Of a stretch of 64,000 nt of DNA, positions 1 through 6,674 are shown piece by piece. The DNA lies in NCBI RefSeq assembly GCF_003425685.1, contig NZ_QJKM01000015.1, positions 124,001 to 188,000 of the forward strand, written 5' to 3'. The notes beneath the pieces are model-generated. The model ran no database searches, was not told where the DNA came from, and worked only from the letters and a program-made list of their open reading frames with translations. The DNA comes from Rhizobium terrae. Its GTDB lineage: Bacteria > Pseudomonadota > Alphaproteobacteria > Rhizobiales > Rhizobiaceae. The position numbers were made by a program, and so were the translations under genes. Position 1 is the stretch's first letter; every line of letters starts with the position of its first letter.

Positions 1-298
1 TTCGATGATCTGGAATTCCGACCTCGTCGAAACGCTCGAACTGCAGAACCTGATGGCGAACGCGATCACCACCGTCTACGGCGCGGAAGCCCGCAAGGAA
101 AGCCGCGGCAGCCACGCCCGCGAGGACTACACGTCCGGCCCGTTCGCCGGCCGCGACGACGAGAACTGGCGCAAGCACACGCTCGCCTGGGTGAACGAGG
201 CGGGCGAGGTCAAGCTCGACTACCGCCCGGTTCATACCGAGCTCATTGCAGACGGCATCGATCCGCACAAGATCGAGCCGAAGGCCCGCGTGTACTGA
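1..298 (+). CDS. sdhA: Succinate dehydrogenase flavoprotein subunit, C-terminal end (partial)
   Basis: The reading frame is open from the window edge to a TGA at 296-298; about 98 C-terminal residues are visible. They include the SRGSHAREDY segment and the end PVHTELIADGIDP..KARVY typical of alphaproteobacterial SdhA. SdhA carries covalent FAD and oxidises succinate to fumarate in complex II on the cytoplasmic face of the inner membrane. The FAD-binding and substrate-binding domains lie outside the window; what is seen is the C-terminal domain with its conserved Arg/His segment. sdhB follows after 17 bases on the same strand, as in sdhCDAB operons. The identification rests on C-terminal sequence plus context. 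Confidence 0.95.
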   Translation, partial: SMIWNSDLVETLELQNLMANAITTVYGAEARKESRGSHAREDYTSGPFAGRDDENWRKHTLAWVNEAGEVKLDYRPVHTELIADGIDPHKIEPKARVY

Positions 299-315
299 TC
301 TCAAGGACCTGGATC

Positions 316-1095
316 ATGGTTGAACTCGCCCTCCCCAAAAACTCCAAGATGACCGAAGGCAAGGTCTGGCCGAAGCCGGCCGGCGCCAAGAATGTCCGGG
401 AGTTCCGCATCTACCGCTGGAACCCGGATGACGGCAAAAATCCGAGCATCGATACCTTCTACATCGATGTCGACGATTGCGGCCCGATGGTGCTCGACGG
501 TCTGCTCTACATCAAGAACAAGATCGACCCGACGCTGACGCTGCGCCGTTCCTGCCGCGAAGGCATCTGCGGCTCCTGCGCCATGAATATCGACGGCACC
601 AACACGCTCGCCTGCACCAAGGGGATGGATGATATCACCGGCACGGTGAAGGTCTATCCGCTGCCACACATGCCGGTCGTCAAGGATCTGGTGCCGGACC
701 TCACCAACTTCTACGCCCAGCACCGCTCGATCGAGCCGTGGCTGAAGACGGTCTCGCCGCAGCCCGCCAAGGAATGGAAGCAGAGCCACGAGGACCGCCT
801 GAAGCTCGACGGCCTCTACGAGTGCATCCTCTGCGCCTGCTGCTCGACCTCCTGTCCGAGCTACTGGTGGAACGGCGACCGCTATCTCGGTCCGGCTGTC
901 CTGCTGCAGGCCTATCGCTGGCTGATCGACAGCCGCGACGAAGCCAAGGGCGAACGCCTCGACAACCTCGAGGATCCGTTCCGGCTCTATCGCTGCCACA
1001 CGATCATGAACTGTGCGCAGACCTGCCCGAAGGGTCTGAACCCGGCCAAGGCGATCGCGGAAATCAAGAAGATGATGGTCGAGCGTCGGGTATAA
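316..1095 (+). CDS. sdhB: Succinate dehydrogenase iron-sulfur subunit
   Basis: 259 residues, the usual length for rhizobial SdhB. It passes electrons from SdhA-FAD through three Fe-S centres to ubiquinone. The [2Fe-2S] ligands are Cys80, Cys85, Cys88 and Cys100 (SCREGICGSC). The [4Fe-4S]/[3Fe-4S] ferredoxin domain has Cys170, 173, 176, 180 (CILCACCSTSC) and Cys227, 233, 237 (CHTIMNCAQTC). The ATG at 316 is preceded by AAGGA and lies 17 bases after sdhA, so the two are probably cotranscribed. It is the last gene of the sdh operon; a repeat-bearing gap follows. No anomalies seen. Confidence 0.97.
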   Translation: MVELALPKNSKMTEGKVWPKPAGAKNVREFRIYRWNPDDGKNPSIDTFYIDVDDCGPMVLDGLLYIKNKIDPTLTLRRSCREGICGSCAMNIDGTNTLACTKGMDDITGTVKVYPLPHMPVVKDLVPDLTNFYAQHRSIEPWLKTVSPQPAKEWKQSHEDRLKLDGLYECILCACCSTSCPSYWWNGDRYLGPAVLLQAYRWLIDSRDEAKGERLDNLEDPFRLYRCHTIMNCAQTCPKGLNPAKAIAEIKKMMVERRV

Positions 1096-1124
1096 GGCGG
1101 TTTTTGCCTCTTGCTTGTGCTGCA

Positions 1125-1266
1125 TCAAGTGCCCTTCCCCCTGGCCCTCTTCCGTACGCGGGGGGAGGGGACGTGCCCTACAGGAGGGTCGAGGCGGAAG
1201 GAAGGGGTGCGGCATATCTCCTCCCCTTTAGGACGGGAGACGGTGGCGGCAGCCGGATGAGGGGCT
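1125..1266. repeat. Degenerate GC-rich intergenic repeat in the sdhB-omp19 gap
   Basis: The gap 1096-1425 has no credible gene. Its middle consists of purine/pyrimidine-biased GC-rich blocks (CCCTTCCCCCTGGCCCTCTT near 1129 and CGGCAGCCGGATGAGGGG near 1248). On the minus strand the right part reads CCCCTCATCCGGCTGCCG, which resembles the ends of widespread rhizobial intergenic mosaic repeats. The two halves do not form a clean hairpin, so I regard it as a decayed copy. The remaining sequence (about 1267-1410) is more AT-rich and probably holds the omp19 promoter, but I could not pick out a convincing -35/-10 pair. Confidence 0.5.
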
Positions 1267-1425
1267 GACGCGAGGCAGGTCGGGGAAGACCGGCTTCGCT
1301 TGAATCGGCGACATCGTCACAGGCATGCCGAATTGTTCCAGTACGACTTGATTAACCAAATCGCTTTACGGTAATTCGGTCTCAATTTGGTGGCATCGGG
1401 GCGGACTGAGAGCAGGAGTTTGATG

Positions 1426-1962
1426 ATGCAGTTCAGATATGTGGCGACAGGCCTTGTCCTTGCCGTGGTACTCGCCGGTTGCCAACGTACCTCCTATAGT
1501 CCGTACAGCGATCTGCCTGCCCAGCCGGCTCCGCTCCAGGCGCAGCCGGTGCCTTCCGTCCAGGGCGGCCAGTTGCCGCCGCCCGGCGCTCCCGCGGATC
1601 CCTCGCAGTTCCCGACGGCGCCGAGCGCCAACCAGAACATGGCGGCCGCCAATCCGAATGCCGCGGCGCCGGCAAGTGCGCTCGACATCAAGAAGGAAGC
1701 CATGGTCGGCAACTGGCGCGTCTCGAACGCCGGCCAGTCCTGCGACATGTTCCTGACGCTCACCAATCTCGGCGGCGGTTCGCGCGGCGGCACCCGAGGC
1801 TGCGCGGGCGAACTCACCACGATGGGTTCGTGGGAAGTCTCCGGCAAGATGGTGCAGTTCAAGAACCGCGCCGGCGATGTCATCGGCCGGGTCTACAAGA
1901 GCGCGGAAAACAAGTTCGACGGCACGATGAACTCCGGACAGCCCGTCAGCCTGAGCCGCTGA
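1426..1962 (+). CDS. omp19: Omp19-like outer-membrane lipoprotein with Inh-type protease-inhibitor domain
   Basis: 178 residues. The N-terminus is a lipoprotein signal, MQFRYVATGLVLAVVLAGCQ, with lipobox LAGC and lipidated Cys19. A Pro/Ala/Gln-rich linker (about 25-85) leads to a C-terminal domain with two Cys (SCDMFLT and GCAGEL) and the ending RFDGTMNSGQPVSLSR-like tail, closely matching Brucella Omp19, a member of the AprI/Inh beta-barrel protease-inhibitor family. It is expected in the periplasm or outer membrane. Two adjacent ATGs exist (1423, 1426); the second has the better spacing from AGGAG at 1414-1418. The tail and lipobox make the family call firm; protease inhibition here is inferred from Brucella. 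Confidence 0.88.
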   Translation: MQFRYVATGLVLAVVLAGCQRTSYSPYSDLPAQPAPLQAQPVPSVQGGQLPPPGAPADPSQFPTAPSANQNMAAANPNAAAPASALDIKKEAMVGNWRVSNAGQSCDMFLTLTNLGGGSRGGTRGCAGELTTMGSWEVSGKMVQFKNRAGDVIGRVYKSAENKFDGTMNSGQPVSLSR

Positions 1963-1988
1963 GCGGCCCTGATATCGAGAGCGTCCGG

Positions 1989-3152
1989 TTGGAACCCATT
2001 CCCGAATACACGGCGAGCGTCGTCGAGGAACTGAAGGCGCTGACCGCCTCCGGCACGCTGAGCGCGGATGCCGCACAGCTCGACGTGGCGGCAAGGCTCG
2101 ACCATGTGCTGACCTGCCTCAGGGAAACCGGACCGGCCAAGAAGAAGAGCGCGCTCGGCTGGCTGTTCGCCAAGGGCAGCGGACGGCCGCGGGTGATCCG
2201 CGGGCTCTACGTGCATGGCAGCGTGGGGCGCGGCAAGACCATGCTGATGGACATGTTCTTCAAGAAGGCGCCGACGACAAAGAAGCGCCGGGCGCATTTT
2301 CACGAATTCATGGCCGACGTGCACAATCGCATCCATGAGCACCGCCAGAAGCTGAAGCGCGGCGAGACCAAGCAGGCCGACCCCGTACCGCCCGTCGCTG
2401 CGGCCCTCTTTGCCGAGGCGGAGCTTCTCTGCTTCGACGAGTTTTCGGTGACCGACATTACCGATGCGATGATCCTGGCGCGGCTCTTCACAGAACTTTT
2501 CGAACTCGGCTGCGTGCTGATCGCCACATCCAACGTCGCGCCGGAGAACCTCTACAGGGACGGGCTCAATCGCGGGCTTTTCCTGCCGTTCATCGCATTG
2601 CTCGGCAGGTACGTGGACGTCGCGACGCTCGACTCGCCGACCGACTACCGCATGCAGAAGCACGCGAGCCTGCCGGTCTACGTGACGCCGCTCGACGGGC
2701 GCGCCGATGCGGCAATGGAAGCGGCCTGGCATCAGGTGACGGAAGGCAGGAAGGCCGAGCCTGTTGAGATTCCGATGAAGGGGCGCAGCATCCACGTGCC
2801 GGCCGCTGCCGGCCGCGTCGCCCGTTTCGATTTTTCCGATATCTGCGGCAAGCCGCTCGGCGCTTCGGACTATCTCGCCATCGCCGACCGTTTCGACGCC
2901 GTCTTCGTAGAGCACATCCCCCGGCTCGGGCCGGAGAAACGGAATGAGACGAAACGATTCATCAATCTGGTGGATGCCTTCTACGACCATACGGTGCGCC
3001 TCTATGTCTCGGCTGCTTCCGCCCCGGAGGACATTCTTCTGGAAAGGCGGGGCACCGAGGGTTTCGAATTCGATCGCACCGTCTCGCGGCTTTTCGAAAT
3101 GCGAAGCCCCGATTATCTCGCGCTGCACCATGAAAAACGACGCCGAGTTTAA
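1989..3152 (+). CDS. zapE: AFG1-family ATPase ZapE
   Basis: 387 residues from a proposed TTG start. AFG1/ZapE proteins are P-loop ATPases; E. coli ZapE acts at the division ring under low oxygen, and mitochondrial AFG1 acts in inner-membrane protein quality control. Walker A is GSVGRGKT (77-84) and Walker B is LLCFDE (Asp150-Glu151), followed by the family-typical sensor segment ATSN. The frame is open far upstream into omp19, but no ATG or GTG lies between the omp19 stop and the conserved N-terminus; TTG at 1989 gives the usual family length and has GAGAG eight bases upstream. It begins 26 bases after omp19. The function is confident as a family, the start is less so. Confidence 0.9.
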   Translation: MEPIPEYTASVVEELKALTASGTLSADAAQLDVAARLDHVLTCLRETGPAKKKSALGWLFAKGSGRPRVIRGLYVHGSVGRGKTMLMDMFFKKAPTTKKRRAHFHEFMADVHNRIHEHRQKLKRGETKQADPVPPVAAALFAEAELLCFDEFSVTDITDAMILARLFTELFELGCVLIATSNVAPENLYRDGLNRGLFLPFIALLGRYVDVATLDSPTDYRMQKHASLPVYVTPLDGRADAAMEAAWHQVTEGRKAEPVEIPMKGRSIHVPAAAGRVARFDFSDICGKPLGASDYLAIADRFDAVFVEHIPRLGPEKRNETKRFINLVDAFYDHTVRLYVSAASAPEDILLERRGTEGFEFDRTVSRLFEMRSPDYLALHHEKRRRV

Positions 3153-3168
3153 CGGTTTGGTGACATAG

Positions 3169-3190
3169 ATTCTTACGTTTACGTAAGAAT
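3169..3190. promoter_or_regulatory. Perfect 10+10 bp palindrome upstream of mdh, candidate operator
   Basis: ATTCTTACGT at 3169-3178 and ACGTAAGAAT at 3181-3190 are exact inverted repeats separated by TT. It lies 16 bases after the zapE stop and 138 bases before the mdh ATG. The AT-rich arms and two-base centre fit a dimeric repressor site better than a terminator. The core TTACGTTTACGTAA has the look of sites bound by MerR-type metabolic regulators in proteobacteria, but I cannot name the regulator. Confidence 0.5.
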
Positions 3191-3234
3191 TTTATCATCT
3201 AACCGATTGAAAAAATTGCCGTCGAAATAATCGA

Positions 3235-3263
3235 TTGCCATTTTCTCCGGATAGCGCTATGCG
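3235..3263 (+). promoter_or_regulatory. Possible sigma-70 promoter for mdh-suc operon
   Basis: TTGCCA (3235-3240) and TATGCG (3258-3263) are separated by 17 bases and lie 65 bases upstream of the mdh start. The hexamers are only partial matches to rhizobial consensus. A promoter ahead of mdh is expected because mdh begins the mdh-sucCDAB operon in S. meliloti and R. leguminosarum. Confidence 0.25.
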
Positions 3264-3328
3264 GTCTGGCACATCGGCGGGCCAGCCGTAGCCTGCCATG
3301 GATTCGGATCTCGAAAGGAAGCTTTTCG

Positions 3329-4291
3329 ATGGCGCGCAAGAAGATCGCACTTATTGGTTCTGGCATGATTGGTGGCACGCTGGCGCATCTCGCCAGTCTG
3401 AAGGAACTGGGCGACATCGTCCTCTTCGACATCGCCGACGGTATCCCGCAGGGCAAGGGCCTCGATATCGCCCAGTCCGGTCCGGTCGAAGGCTTCAACG
3501 CCAAGCTCTCCGGCGCCAGTGATTATTCCGCCATCGAGGGCGCCGACGTCTGCATCGTCACCGCCGGCGTCGCCCGCAAGCCGGGCATGAGCCGTGACGA
3601 TCTGCTCGGCATCAACCTCAAGGTCATGGAACAGGTCGGCGCGGGCATCAAGAAATATGCCCCGAATGCCTTCGTGATCTGCATTACCAATCCGCTCGAC
3701 GCGATGGTGTGGGCTCTCCAGAAGTTCTCCGGCCTGCCGAAGAACATGGTCGTCGGCATGGCCGGCGTGCTCGACTCGGCCCGTTTCCGCCTGTTCATCG
3801 CAGAAGAATTCAACGTTTCCGTTCAGGACGTCACGGCTTTCGTTCTCGGCGGCCATGGCGACACGATGGTGCCGCTCGCCCGTTATTCCACGGTTGCTGG
3901 GGTTCCGCTGACCGACTTGGTCAAGATGGGCTGGACCACCAAGGAGCGCCTCGAACAGATCATCCAGCGCACCCGTGACGGCGGCGCGGAAATCGTCGGC
4001 CTGCTGAAGACCGGCTCTGCCTATTACGCTCCTGCCGCTTCGGCGATCGAAATGGCCGAATCCTACCTCAAGGACAAGAAGCGCGTCCTGCCGGTCGCCG
4101 CTCACCTGACCGGCCAGTACGGCGTGAAGGACATGTATGTCGGCGTTCCGGTGGTTCTCGGCGCCGGCGGCGTCGAGCGCATCGTCGAGGTCGAGTTCAA
4201 CAAGGACGAGGAAGCGGCCTTCCAGAAGTCCGTCGGCGCCGTTGCCGGCCTCTGCGAAGCCTGCATCAACATCGCGCCGGCTCTGAAGTAA
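3329..4291 (+). CDS. mdh: Malate dehydrogenase (NAD+)
   Basis: 320 residues. Oxidises malate to oxaloacetate with NAD+ in the TCA cycle. Nucleotide-binding motif GSGMIGG at 10-16; substrate-binding arginines in the mobile loop VARKPGMSRD (Arg83 and Arg89, with Arg83 at the position that separates malate from lactate enzymes); NPLD at 121-124; catalytic His176 in GGHGDTM. The protein is of the LDH-like bacterial MDH type. SD GAAAGGAAG lies just upstream of the ATG. It is the first gene of the operon, with sucC 38 bases downstream. Compare the paralogous enzyme at 32648-33580, which has Gln at the discriminating position. Confidence 0.97.
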   Translation: MARKKIALIGSGMIGGTLAHLASLKELGDIVLFDIADGIPQGKGLDIAQSGPVEGFNAKLSGASDYSAIEGADVCIVTAGVARKPGMSRDDLLGINLKVMEQVGAGIKKYAPNAFVICITNPLDAMVWALQKFSGLPKNMVVGMAGVLDSARFRLFIAEEFNVSVQDVTAFVLGGHGDTMVPLARYSTVAGVPLTDLVKMGWTTKERLEQIIQRTRDGGAEIVGLLKTGSAYYAPAASAIEMAESYLKDKKRVLPVAAHLTGQYGVKDMYVGVPVVLGAGGVERIVEVEFNKDEEAAFQKSVGAVAGLCEACINIAPALK

Positions 4292-4329
4292 GCGCCCCGC
4301 CGAAGTCATCGAAACAGGGACAAAACCCC

Positions 4330-5523
4330 ATGAACATTCATGAATATCAGGCCAAGGCTCTCCTGAAGAGCTACGGTGCGCCGGTTGCCGAAGGCGTGGC
4401 GATCCTGAAGGCCGACGAGGCGGAAGCTGCCGCCAAGTCACTGCCGGGTCCGCTTTACGTGGTCAAGAGCCAGATCCATGCCGGCGGTCGCGGCAAGGGC
4501 AAGTTCAAGGAACTGCCGCCGGAAGCCAAGGGTGGCGTCCGCCTCGCCAAGTCCGTCGAAGAGGTCGTCTCCAACGTCAAGGACATGCTCGGCAACACGC
4601 TGGTGACCGCTCAGACGGGTGAAGCGGGCAAGCAGGTCAATCGCCTCTATATAGAAGATGGCGCCGACATCGACCGCGAACTCTACTGCTCATTGCTGGT
4701 CGACCGTTCGATCGGCCGGGTCGCTTTCGTCGTTTCGACTGAAGGCGGCATGGACATCGAGGCCGTCGCCCATGACACGCCGGAAAAGATCCTGACGATC
4801 GGCATCGATCCGGAAGCCGGCGTCACGGCTGCCGATGTTCAGAAGATCTCCGGCGCGCTGAAGCTCGATGGTGCGGCCGCGGAAGACGCCAAGTCGCTCT
4901 TCCCGATCCTCTACAAGGCCTTCAACGAGAAGGACATGTCTCTTCTCGAGATCAATCCGCTGATCGTCATGAAGAACGGCCACCTGCGCGTTCTCGACGC
5001 CAAGGTTTCCTTCGACGGCAATGCGCTGTTCCGCCACGATGACGTGCGCGCCCTGCGCGACGAGACCGAGGAAGACACCAAGGAGATCGAGGCCTCGAAG
5101 TGGGACCTCGCCTACGTGGCGCTCGACGGCAATATCGGCTGCATGGTGAACGGCGCAGGCCTCGCCATGGCGACGATGGATATCATCAAGCTCTACGGCA
5201 AGGAGCCGGCGAACTTCTGCGACGTCGGCGGCGGCGCCGGCAAGGAGAAGGTGGCCGCGGCCTTCAAGATCATCACGGCTGACCCGAAGGTCGAGGGCAT
5301 CCTCGTCAACATCTTCGGCGGCATCATGCGCTGCGACGTCATCGCGGAAGGCGTGATCGCGGCGGTCAAGGAAGTCGGCCTCAAGGTTCCGCTCGTGGTT
5401 CGCCTCGAAGGCACCAATGTCGAACTCGGCAAGAAGATCCTGAACGAGTCCGGTCTGGCGATCACCGCCGCTGACGACCTGGACGACGCGGCGAAGAAGA
5501 TCGTCGCGGCGATCAACGGCTAA
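4330..5523 (+). CDS. sucC: Succinyl-CoA synthetase beta subunit (ADP-forming)
   Basis: 397 residues, the standard length. Starts with MNIHEYQAKALL. An ATP-grasp domain occupies about 1-240 (nucleotide loop SQIHAGGRGKGKFK near 46-59, EINPL near 208) and a CoA-ligase flavodoxin-like domain follows (VNIFGGIMRCDVIA near 327). Together with SucD it interconverts succinyl-CoA and succinate with substrate-level phosphorylation. A clear AGGGA SD precedes the ATG. sucD begins 19 bases after its stop, so the subunits are translated from one message. Confidence 0.97.
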   Translation: MNIHEYQAKALLKSYGAPVAEGVAILKADEAEAAAKSLPGPLYVVKSQIHAGGRGKGKFKELPPEAKGGVRLAKSVEEVVSNVKDMLGNTLVTAQTGEAGKQVNRLYIEDGADIDRELYCSLLVDRSIGRVAFVVSTEGGMDIEAVAHDTPEKILTIGIDPEAGVTAADVQKISGALKLDGAAAEDAKSLFPILYKAFNEKDMSLLEINPLIVMKNGHLRVLDAKVSFDGNALFRHDDVRALRDETEEDTKEIEASKWDLAYVALDGNIGCMVNGAGLAMATMDIIKLYGKEPANFCDVGGGAGKEKVAAAFKIITADPKVEGILVNIFGGIMRCDVIAEGVIAAVKEVGLKVPLVVRLEGTNVELGKKILNESGLAITAADDLDDAAKKIVAAING

Positions 5524-5542
5524 TTTGAAGGACCGGAACCTA

Positions 5543-6448
5543 ATGTCGATTCTCGTCAATAAAGACACCAAGGTCCTTGTTCAGGGCCTGACCGGCAAGA
5601 CCGGCACCTTCCATACCGAACAGGCGCTTGCTTATTTCGGCACCAAGATGGTCGGCGGCATTCATCCGAAGAAGGGGGGCGAATCGTGGTCGTCGGGCGT
5701 CGATGGCACCTCGCTGCCGATCTTCGCCTCCGTCGCGGAAGCCAAGGAAAGAACAGGCGCCGATGCATCCGTCATCTACGTCCCGCCGGCCGGTGCCGCC
5801 GAGGCGATCATCGAGGCGATCGAGGCTGAGATTCCGTTCATCGTCTGCATTACCGAAGGCATTCCGGTGATGGACATGGTGCGGGTGAAGGCCAAGCTCG
5901 ACAAGTCGAAGTCCCGGCTGCTCGGCCCCAACTGCCCGGGCATCCTCACTCCGGAGGAATGCAAGATCGGCATCATGCCGGGCTCGATCTTCCGCAAGGG
6001 TTCGGTCGGCATCGTCTCGCGCTCCGGCACGCTGACCTACGAGGCGGTCTTCCAGACATCGAACGAAGGTCTCGGCCAGACGACGGCTGTCGGCATCGGC
6101 GGCGACCCGGTCAAGGGCACCGAGTTCATCGACGTCTTGGAAATGTTCCTGGCCGACGAAGCCACGACTTCGATCATCATGATCGGCGAAATCGGCGGCT
6201 CGGCTGAAGAAGACGCGGCGCAGTTCCTGATCGACGAAGCCAAGAAGGGCCGCAAGAAGCCGATGGCAGGCTTCATCGCCGGCCGGACGGCTCCAAAGGG
6301 CCGCACCATGGGCCATGCCGGCGCGGTGGTTTCCGGCGGCAAGGGCGATGCGGAATCGAAGATCGCGGCCATGGAATCGGCAGGCATCAAGGTGTCGCCG
6401 TCCCCGGCCCGTCTCGGAAAGACGCTGGTTGAAGTCCTCAAGGGCTGA
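5543..6448 (+). CDS. sucD: Succinyl-CoA synthetase alpha subunit
   Basis: 301 residues from the ATG of MSILVNKDTKVLVQGLTG; an in-frame TTG 18 bases upstream is less likely because GAAGGA at 5527-5532 is spaced for 5543. The N-terminal CoA-binding Rossmann domain contains GLTGKTGTFH; the phosphorylated active-site histidine is His258 in MGHAGAVVSGGKG. It forms the alpha-beta enzyme with SucC. A 223-base structured gap separates it from sucA, unlike the tight sucC-sucD junction, which suggests separate control of the 2-oxoglutarate dehydrogenase genes. Confidence 0.96.
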   Translation: MSILVNKDTKVLVQGLTGKTGTFHTEQALAYFGTKMVGGIHPKKGGESWSSGVDGTSLPIFASVAEAKERTGADASVIYVPPAGAAEAIIEAIEAEIPFIVCITEGIPVMDMVRVKAKLDKSKSRLLGPNCPGILTPEECKIGIMPGSIFRKGSVGIVSRSGTLTYEAVFQTSNEGLGQTTAVGIGGDPVKGTEFIDVLEMFLADEATTSIIMIGEIGGSAEEDAAQFLIDEAKKGRKKPMAGFIAGRTAPKGRTMGHAGAVVSGGKGDAESKIAAMESAGIKVSPSPARLGKTLVEVLKG

Positions 6449-6465
6449 CGCCACATAAAGGACAC

Positions 6466-6671
6466 TCGCCGGCTCTAGATAGCTGGCGATTGATCCGGCA
6501 AGCTTCGGACAGGCGAAGCAGATCATGCATCGCCTGTCCTGGTTCAGCGTCAAGATACGCTTACCGCCTTTGGCGGCTCGAAATAAGAAGACGATACGAC
6601 AAGAAAATGCGGAGACCGGACGTTCCGGTTCCGACTACGTCAGGAGGCGGGCGCGGCGCCCGCAAGACACC
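6466..6671 (+). promoter_or_regulatory. Highly structured sucD-sucA intercistronic leader (five hairpins)
   Basis: The gap holds five consecutive inverted repeats: TCGCCGGC/GCTGGCGA at 6466-6473 and 6482-6489 (one G-U pair); GGACAGGCGA/TCGCCTGTCC at 6507-6516 and 6530-6539 (perfect 10 bp); ACCGCC..GGCGG around 6563-6576 with a TTT loop; ACCGGA/TCCGGT at 6615-6620 and 6624-6629; and GCGGGCGC/GCGCCCGC at 6647-6663. None is followed by a T-run, so these are not simple intrinsic terminators. The density suggests a cis-acting RNA or a processing/stability region. No credible small ORF is present. Confidence 0.55.
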
Positions 6672-6674
6672 ATG
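6642..6674 (+). promoter_or_regulatory. Shine-Dalgarno of sucA with an intervening hairpin
   Basis: AGGAGG at 6642-6647 is the only strong SD, but it ends 24 bases before the sucA ATG (6672), too far for ordinary initiation. The near-perfect palindrome GCGGGCGC-G-GCGCCCGC at 6647-6663 fills the gap. If it folds, AGGAG is separated from the ATG by the eight unpaired bases 6664-6671, an ideal spacing. A comparable hairpin-bridged SD is known from phage T4 genes. Confidence 0.5.

Noticed and set aside
3169..3190. Palindrome after zapE as an intrinsic terminator
   Set aside because: Stem is AT-rich with a two-base centre, which cannot form a stable terminator loop; an operator explains it better.
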